64,000 nucleotides of DNA from Anomaloglossus baeobatrachus (taxonomy: Eukaryota; Chordata; Amphibia; Anura; Aromobatidae), in contig NC_134364.1 in the NCBI RefSeq assembly GCF_048569485.1, forward strand, positions 126,513,081-126,577,080, in the 5' to 3' direction. Of this stretch, positions 1 to 12,797 are shown in pieces; within the stretch, counting starts at the first letter, position 1, and every line of letters begins with the position of its first letter. The position numbers and the translations under genes are program-made. The notes under the pieces are model-generated. The model made no database searches, had not been told where the DNA came from, and saw only the letters and a list, made by a program, of their open reading frames with translations.

Positions 1-811
1 GCAGCAGAAGACACCGCCGCTCCTGTCACCTCCACGCAGGTAATGAGGTGAGTATTTCTAATAAAGGATTTTTCGGGTGTGTGTGTTAATTTACTGTAAT
101 TTACAGATTAATCATGGAAGGAATCTCGGGGAGACGCCTGACATGATTAATCTAGGATTTAGTGGCAGCTATGGGCTGCCAAAAACTCCTTATTACCCCG
201 ATTTGCCAACGCACCAGGGCAAATCAGGAAGAGCCGGGTACAGTCCCAGAACTGTCGCATATAATGTATGCGGCAATTCTGGGCGGCTGCTGACTGATAT
301 TGTTAGGCTGGGGGGGCTCCCCATAACGTGGGGCTCCCCATCCTGAGAATACCAGCCTTCAGCCGTATGGCTTTATCTGGCTGGTATTAAAATTGGGGGG
401 GGACCGCACGCCGTTTTTTTAAATTATTTATTTCTATACTCCATAGTGACACGCCCACCGGCTGCTGTGATTGGGTGCAGTGAGACACCTGTCACTCAGC
501 GTGGGGGTGTGTCTCACTGCAACCAATCATAGGCGCCAGTGGGCGGGGAAAGCAGGGAATACGAGATTGAATAAGCGGCCGGCTTTTTCAAAAGAGTAAA
601 AGCCGCCGCAGCAGTGTGAACGCTGTGCAGCGCCGGGGATCGGGGATTGGTGAGTATATGAGAGAGGGCCGCTCACTTCAGTCACTCGGGGGATTAGCAG
701 TCACCGGTGAGTCCTTCACGGGTGACCGCTAATCAGGACGCGACACAGACAGAGCCGCAGCATGACAATGAAGTTGGGTGAAGTTAACCCGAGTTCATTC
801 TGATCGTGCGG

Positions 812-1481
812 CTCTGTCTGTGTCTGCTGTCATCTGCCATTCAGCTCTGCTACATGGCTGTCTGTGTCTGCTGTCAGCGGCCAATCAGCTCTGCTACATG
901 GCTGTCTGTGTCTGCTGTCATCTGCCATTCAGCTCTGCTACATGGCTGTCTGTGTCTGCTGTCAGCGGCCAATCAGCGCTGCTACATGGCTGTCTGTGTC
1001 TGCTGTCAGCGGCCAATCAGCTCTGCTACATAGCTGTCTGTGTCTGTTGTCATCTGCCATTCAGCTCTGCTACATGGCTGTCTGTGTCTGCTGTCAGCGG
1101 CCAATCAGCTCTGCTACATGGCTGACTGTGTCTGTTGTCATCTGCCATTCAGCTCTGCTACATGGCTGTCTGTGTCTGCTGTCAGCGGCCAATCAGCTCT
1201 GCTACATGGCTGTCTGTGTCTGCTGTCAGCGGCCAATCAGCTCTGCTACATGGCTGTCTGTGTCTGCTGTCAGCGGCCAATCAGCTCTGCTACATGGCTG
1301 TCTGTGTCTGTTGTCATCTGCCATTCAGCTCTGCTACATGGCTGACTGTGTCTGTTGTCATCTGCCATTCAGCTCTGCTACATGGCTGTCTGTGTCTGCT
1401 GTCAGCGGCCAATCAGCTCTGCTACATGGCTGTCTGTGTCTGTTGTCAGCGGCCATGTAGCAGAGCTGAATGGCAGATGAC
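812..1481. repeat. 44-bp minisatellite with inverted terminal unit
   Basis: About 15 copies of a 44-bp unit (core gctctgctacatggctgtct) occur in two variants, one with cagcggccaatca and one with catctgccattca. The array is open in several frames only because few stops fall in the unit; no coding function is supported. Its last 30 bases (1452-1481) are the exact reverse complement of an internal stretch, so the array ends in an inverted unit. Confidence 0.9.
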
Positions 1482-1493
1482 ATAGTAAAAAAT

Positions 1494-1550
1494 ACGCATT
1501 ACACACGCATTACACACGCATTACACACGCATTACACACGCATTACACAC
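1494..1550. repeat. 11-bp tandem repeat
   Basis: Five copies of acgcattacac lie directly downstream of the 44-bp array and inside the same putative element. Confidence 0.85.
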
Positions 1551-1687
1551 GCTAGTAAAATCATTAATTTATTCAGAAATGGCATCGCACTTGCGTTGCA
1601 CTCGCACCTAACGTGAACTAAAATCAGCCGAGTTTTTTTCAGCCAACTCGGACCGATTTTACTCGCATAGATGTGTTTCCAGCCTAA

Positions 1688-4354
1688 ATCTAACACTCCA
1701 GTCTCACCCACAGCTGTGTTATACCTAATACTCCAGTCACACTAAGAGCTGCGTTATATCTAATACTCTAGTTACACCCAGAGCTAAATTATATCTAATT
1801 CTCCAGTCACATTCAGAGCTGCATTATATCTAATACTCCAGTCACACTCAGAGCTGTGTTATACATTATACTCCAGTCACATTCTGAGCTGCGTTATATC
1901 TAACACTCCAGTCACACCCATAGATGCGTTATATCTATTAATCCAGACGCACACAGAACTGCATTTTATCTAATACTCCAGTAACTTCCAGAGCTGCCTT
2001 ATATCTAATACTCCAGTCACTTCCAGAGCTGCGATATATAAAATACTCCAGTCACATTTAGTGCTGCGTTATATCTAACACTTCAGTCACACCCAGAGCT
2101 GCATTAAATCCAATACCCAAGTCACACCCAGAGTTGTGTAATATCTAATACTCCAGTCACATCCAGAGCTGTTTTATATCTAATACTCCAGTTACAACCA
2201 GAACTGCGTTATATCTAACACTCCAGTCCCATCCAGAGCTGTATTATAACTAATACTCCAGTCACATCCAGAGCTGCGTTATATCTAATACTCCAGTCAC
2301 ATCCACAGCTGTGTTATATCTAATACTACAGTCACATTCAGAGCTGCGTTATATCTAATACTCCAGTCACACTCAGAACTCCTGTCACATCTAGAGCTGA
2401 ATTATATCTAACACTCCAGTTATATCTATCACTCCAGTCACACCCAGAGCTGCGTTATATCTAACTCTCCAGTCACACCCAGAACTGTATTATATCTAAT
2501 ACTCCAGTCACACCCAGAGCTACGTTATATCTAGAACTCCAGTCACTTTCAGAGCTGCGTTATATCTAATTAGTCACATCTGGAGCTGCGTTATATCGAA
2601 CACTCCAGTCACATCCAGAGCTGCGTTATATCTAATACTCCAGTCACACCCAGAACTCCTGTCACATCCAGAGCAGTATTATATCTCACACTCCAGTCAC
2701 ATCCAGAGCTACGTTATATCTACCACTCCAGTCACACCCAGAGCTGTGTTATATCCAATACTCCAGTCACATCCAGAGCTGTGTTATATCTAATACTCCA
2801 GTCACATCCAGAGCTTTGTTATATCTAATACTCCAATCACACCCAGAGCTGCATTATATCTAGCACTCCAGTCACGCCCAGAGCTGCGTTATATCTAATA
2901 CTCCAGACACACACAGAACTGCATTTTATCTAATACTCCAGTCACTTCCAGAGCTGTCTTATATCTAATACTCCAGTCACTTCCAGAGCTGCCTTATATC
3001 TAATACTCCAGTCACTTCCAGAGCTGCGATATATATAATACTCCAGTCACATCCAGAGCTGCAATATATATATAATACTCCAGTCACAATTAGTGCTGTG
3101 TTATATCTAACACTTCAATCACACCCAGAGCTGCATTACATCCAATAACCAAGTCACACCCAGAGCTGTATAATATCTAATACTCCAGTCACATTCAGAG
3201 CTGCGTTATATCTAACACTCAAGTCACACTCAGAGCTGTGTTTTACCTAATACTCCAGTCACATCCAGAGCTGTGTTATATCTAATACTCCAGTCACATC
3301 CACAGCTGTGTTATAGCTGACACTCCAGTCACAACCAGAGCGCCGTTATATCTACTACTCCAGTCACATCCAGAGCTGTGTTATATCTAATACTACAGTC
3401 ACATCCAGAGCTGCGTTATATCTAATACTCCAGTCACACTCAGAACTCCTGTCATATCTAGAGCTGAATTATATCTAACACTCCAGTTATATCTATCACT
3501 CCAGTCACACCCAGAGCTGCGTTATATCTAACTCTCCAGTCACACCCAGAACTGTATTATATCTAATACTCCAGTCACACCCAGAGCTACGTTATATTTA
3601 GAACTCCAGTCACTTTCAGAGCTGCGTTATATCTACTACTCCAGTCACATTCAGAGCTGTATTATATCTAACACTCCAGTCACATCCAGAGCTTTGTTAT
3701 ATCTAATACTCCAATCACACCCAGAACTCCTGTCACATCCAGAGCTGCGTTACATTTAACACTCCAGTCACATCCAGAGCTGCATTATATCTAATACTCC
3801 AGTCACAGCCAGAGCTGCATTATATCAAGTACTCCAGTAACTTCCAGTGCTGCATTATATCTAATACTCCAGTCATGCCCAGAGCTGCATTATATCCTGT
3901 ACTCCAGTACCTTCCAGAGCTGCATTATATCTAATACTCCAGTCACACCCAGAGCTGCATTATATCCTGTACTCCAGTACCTTCCAGAGCTGCATTATAT
4001 CTAATACTCCAGTCACACCTTGGGGGGCGTTATATCTACTACTCCAGTCACATCCAGAGCTGTGTTATATCTAATACTCCAGTCACATCCATAGATGCGT
4101 TATATCTATTACTCCAGTTACACCCAGAACTGTGCTATATCTAACACTCCAGTCACACCCAGAGTTGCGTTATATCTAATACTCTAGTCACACCCAGACC
4201 TGCGTTATATCCAATACTCTAGTCACACCCAGACCTGCGTTATATCCAATACTCTAGTCACACCCAGAGCTGTATTTTATCTAATACTCAAGTCACACCC
4301 AGAGCTGTATTATGTCTAATACTCCAGTCACATTCAGAGCTGCTTTATATCTTA
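1688..4354. repeat. 35-bp satellite, left block
   Basis: Tandem copies of a 35-bp unit (cores ctccagtcacatccagagct and gcgttatatctaata) with many point variants. Longer blocks recur roughly 1.05 kb apart, for example around 2377 and 3441, suggesting higher-order duplication of about 30 units. No gene is present. A MITE interrupts the block at 4355. Confidence 0.95.
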
Positions 4355-4705
4355 GCCTATGTGCCCACGCTGCGGAAAATGCGCGGAAAAGCCGCGGATT
4401 TTCCAGAAATCTGCAGCACAGCTACTCCCCAGCCATTTCTATGGCATTTGGGAAATGCTGTGCCCATGCTGCGGATTTTTCCGCAGTGGAAATTGTGCGA
4501 ATTTTCGTGCGGAAAAATCTGCAGCATGTCAATTATTGTTGCGGATTTTGCCTATTCAATTGAATTAAAAAAATAAAAAAATCGCAAAATCCACATCAAA
4601 ATCTGCGTCAAATCCGCACCTATGAAAAGGTGCAGATTCCGGGGGAAAGCTGCGGATTTTAATGCAGAAAAATCCGCAGATACAGAGTCCCGTGGGCACA
4701 TAGTC
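4355..4705. mobile_element. MITE inserted in the satellite (351 bp)
   Basis: The ends are inverted repeats (gcctatgtgcccacg on the left, cgtgggcacatagtc on the right). The flanks are TTA (4352-4354) and TAA (4706-4708), and the 35-bp satellite continues on both sides. The interior is rich in gcggattttccgca-like self-complementary words. There is no coding capacity. A three-base TWA target suggests a PIF/Harbinger-type origin, which is inferred. Confidence 0.8.
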
Positions 4706-4778
4706 TAACACTCCCGTCACACCCAGAGCTGCGTTATATCTAATTCTCCAGTCACAACCAGAGCTGAATTATATCTAA
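4706..4778. repeat. 35-bp satellite between two MITEs
   Basis: About two units of the same satellite separate the two MITE insertions. Confidence 0.9.
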
Positions 4779-5554
4779 GGCTATGTGCGCACGTTGCGTC
4801 GGAGTACCTGCAGTTTATTCTGCACGTTTTATTTCCCTTGGTTTTTGACCAAATGGCTTTTGACCATTTTTTAGCGCTAAAAACGCATGCGTTTTTACCG
4901 CGTTTTTAGTGCGTTTTTAGCGCTTTTTACCTGCGTTTTCACCTGCGTTTCTGCAGATGCGTTTTTGAGATCAAGACACTGAGAAATAAAGTTGAATTAG
5001 TCAAAAAGAATGAAAAAAGAGAAAAAAAGTATAAAATTAACTTTTAATAAAACTAGATGGGTAATTATCATTTTTAATGTAATAATAGTGGTTATGCACA
5101 TTGTATCAGAAAATTAGGTGAAGTTTCTAATTTTTTAACATTTAAATTTTCGGTTATTGTGTGTGTGTAAAGGAACATTAGAACCCATTCATTTTTGGCC
5201 AGAAAAGCATGCGTTTTTGGAGCCAAAAACGCAGTGGAAAAAGCAGGTAAAAAGCATGAAAAACGCAGGAATTGTGCTTTTGGTTGCGTTTTGCCATTTC
5301 TCATTGACTCCAATGTTAAAGGAAACGCTGCAGAAATGGCAAAAACAACTGACATGCTGCTTCTTTTTCAGCATGGTTTTTGACCCAAAATATGCAAATT
5401 AAACGCAGCAGAAAAAAAAGCAAAGTGCAGACAGGATTTCTGCTTTTCCCATAGACTTTGCTGGTAAACCAAAACGCATGCGTTTTAGCGCAAAAACGCT
5501 GCCGCTAAAAACGCTGCAGAAACGCGGAAAAAAACGCAATGTGCGAACATAGCC
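4779..5554. mobile_element. MITE inserted in the satellite (776 bp)
   Basis: The left end ggctatgtgcgcacgttgcg is the inverted match of the right end cgcaatgtgcgaacatagcc, apart from one or two bases. TAA duplications lie at 4776-4778 and 5555-5557. The interior is built of aaaacgc/gcgtttt words. Short overlapping open frames on both strands reflect this near-palindromic content and are not genes. Non-autonomous, probably PIF/Harbinger-type. Confidence 0.85.
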
Positions 5555-7985
5555 TAATACTCAAGTCACACCCAGAACTGTATGATATCTAATACTCCAG
5601 TCACATTCAGAGCTGAGTTATATCTAACACTCCAGTTACACCCAGAGCTGTGTTATATATAACACTCCAGTCACACCTAGAGCTGCGTTATATATAACAC
5701 TCCAGTCATGCCCAGAGCTGCGTTATATCCAACACTACAGTCACACACAGAGCTGCGTTATATCCAATACTCCAGTCACAAACAGAGCTGCGTTATATAT
5801 AACTCCAGTCACGTCCAGAGCAGCGTTATATCCAACACTCCAGTCACACACAGAGCTGCGTTATATCCAATACTCCAGTCACAAACAGAGCTGCGTTATA
5901 CCTAATACTCCAGTCACATCCAGAGCTGCGTTATATCTAATACTCCAGTCACATCCAGAGCTGCGTTATATCTAATACTCCAGTCACACCCAGAGCTGAG
6001 TTATATCTAATACTCCAGTCACACCCAGAGCTGAGTTATATCTAACACTCCAGTCACACCCAGAGCTGCGTTATATCCAACACTCCAGTCACGCCCAGAG
6101 CTGCGTTATATCCAACACTCCAGTCACACACAGAGCTGCGTTATATCCAATACTCCAGTCACAAACAGAGCTGAGTTATACCTAATGCTCCAGTCATATC
6201 CAGAGCAGCGTTATATCTAATACTCCAGTAACATCCAGAGATTCATTATATCTGATACCCCAGTCACACCCAGAGCTGTGTTATATCTAGTACTCCAATC
6301 ACTTCCAAAGTTGCGTTATATCTAATACTTTAGTCACACCTAGAGCTGTGTTATATCTAATTCTCCAGTCACATCCAGAACTCCAGTCACATCCAGAGCT
6401 GCGTTATATCTAATACTCCAGTCACACCCAGAGCTGCGTTATATCTACTACTCCAGTCACATCCAGAGCTGTTATATCTAATACTCCAGTCACATCCAGA
6501 GCTGTGTTATATCTAATACTCTAGTCACATCCAGAGCTGTGTTATATCTAACCCTCCAGTCACACCCAGAGCTGCGTTATATCTAATACTCCGGTCACAC
6601 CCGGAGCTGCATTATATCTAATACTCTGGTCACATCCAGAGCTGCGTTATATCTAATACTCCGGTCACATCCAGAGCTGTGTTATATCTAATACTCCAGT
6701 CACATCCAGAGCTGTGTTATATCTAATACTCCGGTCACATCCAGAGCTGTGTTATATCTAATACTCCGGTCACATCCAGAGCTGTGTTATATCTAATACT
6801 CCGGTCACATCCAGAGCTGTGTTATATCTAATACTCCGGTCACACCCGGAGCTGCGTTATATCTAATACTCCGGTCACATCCAGAGCTGTGTTATATCTA
6901 ATACTCCAGTCACATCCAGAGCTGTGTTATATCTAATACTCTAGTCACATCCAGAGCAGCGTTATATCCAACACTCCAGTCACACACAGAGCTGCGTTAT
7001 ATCCAATACTCCAGTCACAAACAGAGCTGCGTTATACCTAATACTCCAGTCACATCCAGAGCTGCGTTATATCTAATACTCCAGTCACATCCAGAGCTTT
7101 GTTATATCTAATACTCCAGTCACACCCAGAGCTGAGTTATATCTAATACTCCAGTCACACCCAGAGCTGAGTTATATCTAACACTCCAGTCACACCCAGA
7201 GCTGCGTTATATCCAACACTCCAGTCACGCCCAGAGCTGCGTTATATCCAACACTCCAGTCACACACAGAGCTGCGTTATATCCAATACTCCAGTCACAA
7301 ACAGAGCTGAGTTATACCTAATGCTCCAGTCATATCCAGAGCTGCGTTATATCTAATACTCCGGTCACATCCAGAGCTGCGTTATATCTAATACTCCGGT
7401 CACATCCAGAGCTGTGTTATATCTAATACTCCGGTCACATACAGAGCTGTGTTATATCTAATACTCCGGTCACATCCAGAGCTGTGTTATATCTAATACT
7501 CCGGTCACATCCAGAGCTGTGTTATATCTAATACTCCGGTCACATCCAGAGCTGTGTTATATCTAATACTCCGGTCACATACAGAGCTGTGTTATATCTA
7601 ATACTCTGGTCACATCCAGAGCTGTGTTATATCTAATACTCCGGTCACATCCAGAGCTGTGTTATATCTAATACTCCGGTCACACCCGGAGCGGCGTTAT
7701 ATCTAATACTCCAGTCACACCCGGAGCGGCGTTATATCTAATACTCTAGTCACATCCAGAGCTGCGTTATATCTAATACTCCGGTCACATCCAGAGCTGT
7801 GTTATATCTAATACTCCAGTCACACCCAGAGCGGCGTTATATCTAATACTCCAGTCACACCCGGAGCGGCGTTATATCTAATACTCCAGTCACATCCAGA
7901 GCTGCGTTATATCTAATACTCCGGTCACATCCAGAGCTGTGTTATATCTAATACTCCGGTCACACCCGGAGCGGCGTTATATCGC
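5555..7985. repeat. 35-bp satellite, right block
   Basis: Continuation of the 35-bp satellite. A run of distinctive variants at about 5830-6200 recurs at about 6955-7335, again a block duplication of about 1.1 kb. The part after about 6570 is more homogeneous and carries ccggtcacat variants, consistent with later amplification. Confidence 0.95.
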
Positions 7986-7989
7986 AGTT

Positions 7990-9425
7990 CTCCCTCGCCT
8001 GCCTGCTGTTTGCCCTTTCTCGTCCGCTAGGATCATGGTGCTTGCTGGTGACCTGCTGTTTGCCCTGTCTCGTCCGCTAGGATCTCGGTGCTTGCTGGTG
8101 ACCCGCTGCTTGCCCTGTCTCGTCCGCTAGGATCTCGGTGCTTGCTGGTGACCTGCTGTTTGCCCTGTCTCGCCCGCTAGGATCTCGGTGCTTGCTGGTG
8201 ACCTGCTGCTTGCCCTGTCTCGTCCGCTAGGATCATGGTGCTTGCTGGTGACCCGCTGCTTGCCCTGTCTCGTCCGCTAGGATCTCGGTGCTTGCTGGTG
8301 ACCTGCTGTTTGCCCTGTCTCGCCCGCTAGGATCTCGGTGCTTGCTGGTGACCTGCTGCTTGCCCTGTCTCGTCCGCTAGGATCATGGTGCTTGCTGGTG
8401 ACCTGCTGTTTGCCCTGTCTCGCCCGCTAGGATCTCGGTGCTTGCTGGTGACCTGCTGTTTGCCCTGTCTCGTCCGCTAGGATCTCGGTGCTTGCTGGTG
8501 ACCTGCTGTTTGCCCTGTCTCGCCCGCTAGGATCTCGGTGCTTGCTGGTGACCTGCTGTTTGCCCTGTCTCGTCCGCTAGGATCTCGGTGCTTGCTGGTG
8601 ACCTGCTGCTTGCCCTGTCTCGTCCGCTAGGATCTCGGTGCTTGCTGGTGACCTGCTGATTGCCCTTTCTCGTCCGCTAGGATCATGGTGCTTGCTGGTG
8701 ACCTGCTGTTTGCCCTGTCTCGTCCGCTAGGATCTCGGTGCTTGCTGGTGACCTGCTGTTTGCCCTGTCTCGCCCGCTAGGATCTCGGTGCTTGCTGGTG
8801 ACCTGCTGTTTGCCCTGTCTCGTCCGCTAGGATCTCGGTGCTTGCTGGTGACCTGCTGTTTGCCCTGTCTCGTCCGCTAGGATCTCGGTGCTTGCTGGTG
8901 ACCTGCTGTTTGCCCTGTCTCGTCCGCTAGGATCTCGGTGCTTGCTGGTGACCTGCTGATTGCCCTGTCTCGCCCGCTAGGATCTCGGTGCTTGCTGGTG
9001 ACCTGCTGTTTGTCCTGTCTCGCCCGCTAGGATCTCGGTGCTTGCTGGTGACCTGCTGTTTGCCCTGTCTCGTCCGCTAGGATCTCGGTGCTTGCTGGTG
9101 ACCTGCTGTTTGCCCTGTCTCGTCCGCTAGGATCTCGGTGCTTGCTGGTGACCTGCTGTTTGCCCTGTCTCGTCCGCTAGGATCTCGGTGCTTGCTGGTG
9201 ACCTGCTGTTTGCCCTGTCTCGTCCGCTAGGATCTCGGTGCTTGCTGGTGACCTGCTGTTTGCCCTGTCTCGTCCGCTAGGATCTCGGTGCTTGCTGGTG
9301 ACCTGCTGTTTGCCCTTTCTCGTCCGCTAGGATCTCGGTGCTTGCTGGTGACCTGCTGATTGCCCTTTCTCGTCCGCTAGGATCATGGTGCTTGCTGGTG
9401 ACCCGCTGCTTGCCCAGTTGCTGCC
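7990..9425. repeat. 50-bp minisatellite
   Basis: About 28 copies of a 50-bp unit (ctcgtccgctaggatctcgg followed by tgcttgctggtgacctgctg and tttgccctgt). It is very homogeneous and abuts the satellite. Open frames within it are artefacts. Confidence 0.95.
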
Positions 9426-9987
9426 TGCAGCGCACACTTGGCGGGACGCGTCGGACCCCGGGGGTCTTGTGCTGCAGGAGGAGGGTCAGTGTGTGGGATT
9501 CTGGTGAACTACAAGTCCCAGGCTTCTTGCCCTCAATGCTTTTCCGTATTTACATTGTCAGCGTTTCTCCTTGTGTCAGGTTTCGGGTTACATGCGGCCC
9601 CTCCTGCAGAGACGTGTGCAGCCAGGGATGAGTGATCACCACTGAACCCCCTCCTGCTCCTCAGAAGATGTGCGGTCACTTGAGGGTCCTAAGTTATGGT
9701 GGGAACTTCTAGCGAGATGCCTGATTAATGGGGGCTGAGGTTGGGCCGGGCCCAGGAGGAGGTGAACGACCGTCCATGTTTACCCTCTATGAATTATGGG
9801 AGGTCCCAGCTGCCCCTCGTCCCCCCTCAAACGTTTCTGAGAAAGGGGAGAGTCGTCCAGCCGGGAGACGAGAGACAGATGGATGTCATGGAGGAAAACA
9901 ACCCCGACTTCCAAAAAGATTTCTCATTGTGTATATTGAAAGCCGCAGAAGGACCACCGAAGACCACAATCCATCCTCTACTGGAGG

Positions 9988-10019
<32 letters not shown>

Positions 10020-10700
10020 CGGTGGAGGCCTCCTGGATAATTTACAGTCAATTAGGGACACGTCTCAAGGCATTCCAAAGATAATGATGTTCTGTGTCCC
10101 CCGATGAAGTCAGCTTCCATCCTGAAACATGACAGACCCCCTCAAAATGAGAAAAAAGCCCAATCCGACCCCCTCCCGAAAGACAAGAGCTCATTTCTGA
10201 AGTGTTGGATGATGAAGAGAAGATGAGTGCACCTTGATGATCGGGTACTTTGGTGGTCATCACTCGTTTGCCGCCCACCATAAGCAAGAGACAACCCTCG
10301 TCTTCAATAAGTTACGTGATGACTGATGCTATCTCTAGGGGTCATTTTTGAACCCTACCCAAAAAAGCTTCCCAAGGAACGGAAAAAAAAGCACAGCCAT
10401 CTCCTAAAAATGGTGGAAACCTTTTCAATCCCTTGTCCTTCAAACCCCCCAAGAGAAGGATCGGCCCTATTCAACGCCCCTCTAGAAAACAAGCTGACGC
10501 CTTTTTTATGAAAGACTATTAGGTGACAAAGTCAAGATCTGCATTGTCTACTGTGGAGATCACGAGTCCATAGTATCACTTAGAGGACCTTCTCCTAAAA
10601 AGATCCACTTCTTGAAGGTGGAGACCTCATCTATTCTCTTAATTTCTCAAAAGAACTTTGACCCCCAGTCAAACTTTATCCGGAACGGTGGCAGCTCCAT
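9426..10700. other. No gene seen; 29-G run at 9991-10019
   Basis: I see no supported gene. The stretch has an uninterrupted run of 29 G (9991-10019) that could form G-quadruplex structure and is prone to assembly error. Phrases resembling those at 15174-16190 (gatgaag, ggagacctcat, aggtgatg) suggest that both stretches once formed one low-complexity region, split by the foldback element. Confidence 0.6.
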
Positions 10701-11332
10701 TCGAAGGTCAAAAAACAAGGAGAACCGGAGTAATAAGTGGTGCAAAACAATAACAATATTTTATTTAATGTGTGAGATAAATAAAACACAAAAAAGGAAG
10801 AAAAAAATGGCCATATAAAACACCATAAAATACAAGGAATGGGGGGAAGAGAGTAAATAATGGCCCCAGGGGAAGGGCAGCAGCATGTACAGAAAAGATC
10901 AGGCCTGGTGTAAGGACTAACAAAAAGAGTCTCACTATACAAGTAAGATATATCTTTGTACCGTGTCACTATACAGTGCTGTGGATAGAATATCAGTGCA
11001 ATATCCGGAGCAGCAGCTGCGACAGACAAAGTGCAAGCCTAGCAGCACACAATGAGGCAATAGTCACAAAGTGCTGAGTGCATTAGTGGATACAGTGCAA
11101 ATATAGCAGCATAAAGTAGTTATAAAGTGCCAAGTGCGGTTAACAAAAATGAATCATAAAGCTGCTATAAGCACAATATATATGTGGAATCCACTCTATA
11201 CATGCCATCAACACAATACAATTACAATGTCATGATAATATACAAAAGGCCGCTTGCAAAATGCTGAGTGCAAAAAACGGCCAAAATCCCCAGTTAAGGG
11301 GACCCCCATAGGAAAAAGCCCCCTAGAACCTC

Positions 11333-11385
11333 CAACGTACGTTTCGCAGAGTCAAATAACACCCCTGTGGACACTGCTTCATAAG
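11333..11385 (-). ncRNA. Degenerate hammerhead-ribozyme-like motif, left arm
   Basis: Minus-strand counterpart of the motif at 14438-14489: a ctNatga-like box, a gcag/ctgc stem and gcgaaac followed by the self-complementary acgtacgt. The core looks degenerate, so activity is doubtful. Confidence 0.35.
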
Positions 11386-11468
11386 GGAGGGAAGGTGAGG
11401 GTAATAGAGGTAGAGAACCGCACTCATTTATAATGCCCGCTGTGCATAAGACTTCCTGGGGTGACGCC

Positions 11469-12473
11469 TGTGGAGACACGGGGCTCAGTGGGTGTTCTCG
11501 TCCACTAAAACCCGCCGCCTTTAGAAAGACAGCGTGGCTCAGGGCTCATCCCAACTGAACGCCGGCCTCCTTAACCGTGGGCGTAACACTACTCAGACAA
11601 CACAGGGTGAGGGAATCACAATAATTAGACTTTATTGGATCCCCAAACAATTAACAGCACATAACACATAACCAGCAAAACACACAAATGTAACAGGCAA
11701 CAGAGTCTCACCCTTCCGCTGCTCACCAGGGATTAGAATGTCCATGCCTCAGAGCTTCCAGGGCCACTTACTCCAATCCAGCAGCACCCCGCTTTTGGCG
11801 GGCACCCACCGAGAAAGGAATAATGCCAGATTTAGGAAGCTGTGTGAGGTCTGCAAAGTCTGTAACAGGTGACTGAACTGTCCCAACCTGAGTGTCCTCC
11901 TTAGGTAGTCCTGGTATGATGATACAATCCTGGCAGCCGGAGTCGAAATCCCTAGGCTGTGGATATGGTCTCCAACTGGAACCGGAGTCTAGGGATTTCG
12001 ACTCCGGCTGCCAGGATTGTAACATCAAACCAAGGACTACCTAAGGAGGACACTCAGGTTGGGACAGTTCAGTCACCTGTTACAGACTTTGCAGACCTCA
12101 CACAGCTTCCTGAATCTGGCGTTATTCCTTTCTCGGTGGGTGCCCGCCAAAAGCGGGGTGCTGCTGGATTGGAGTGAGTAGCCCTGGAAGCTCTGAGGCA
12201 CGGACATTCTAATCCCTGGTGAGCCAGCGGAAGGGGGAGACTCTGCTGCCTGTTACATTCTGGGGTTTTGCTGGTTATGTGTTATGTGCCGTTAATTGTT
12301 TGGGGATCCAATAAAGTCTGATTATTGTGGTTCCCTCACCCTGTGTTGTCTGAGTAGTGTTACGCCCACGGTTAAGGAGGCCGGCGTTCAGTTGGGATGA
12401 GCCCTGAGCCACGCTGTCTTTCTACAGCGGGTTTTAGTGGACGAGAGCACCCACTGAGCCCCGTGTCTCCACA
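11469..12473. mobile_element. Palindrome of two inverted LTR 3' halves
   Basis: Both ends are the 3' terminus of an LTR related to the Gmr1-like LTR at 26191-27136: the insert begins tgtggagacacgg and ends ccgtgtctccaca. The left arm (to about 11990) is inverted relative to the right arm (about 11991-12473), with a roughly 35-bp asymmetry at the centre. A 5-bp direct repeat, acgcc, flanks it (11464-11468 and 12474-12478), and the intact opposite arm of the foldback element shows the empty site. It therefore entered as one unit. About 75 bp are shared by both arms but absent from the Gmr1-like LTRs nearby, so it derives from another subfamily. Confidence 0.8.
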
Positions 12474-12797
12474 ACGCCTACCGGAATGACGCGCACGGAA
12501 GCCAGCGCCACACCCCCTAACCAAAGGAGCGCCGTCAGACCTGGAGCGCGCATGTAAGAACAGGGACGCGTCACCCATATCCCACATGGGCACCCCCGTC
12601 CAATGAGACGGCGGTCGCGTCAGAGAGAGAGAGGAGGGGCCAGCAACCCCGCACCTACTGGAGGGCGGCAGGCCAGGAAGCCAAAGAGACGTCATTCATG
12701 AGGCAGAAACGTGTCCGATCATGTGACCGGGTAGGGCGGAGTTAGATCGGATGCACAAAAACAATGCAGATATGTAAATCCAATAGTATCCAAAACA

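Larger units (their letters stand above)
1..1684. mobile_element. Right part of a TIR-type DNA element or dispersed repeat
   Basis: No convincing gene is seen. The stretch includes GC-rich sequence of a kind I associate with dispersed amphibian repeats (around 290-420 and 430-620), then a 44-bp minisatellite, then a terminal segment ending in gatgtgtttccagcc followed by TAA at 1685-1687, where the 35-bp satellite begins. The terminal style and the TAA junction match other MITEs in this window (for example 4779-5554). The left end lies outside the window or was lost, so whether 1-1684 is one element is inferred. Confidence 0.4.

Noticed and set aside
1688-9425. CRISPR-like repeat array
   Set aside because: Units are contiguous with no unique spacers of constant length; this is eukaryotic satellite and minisatellite DNA.
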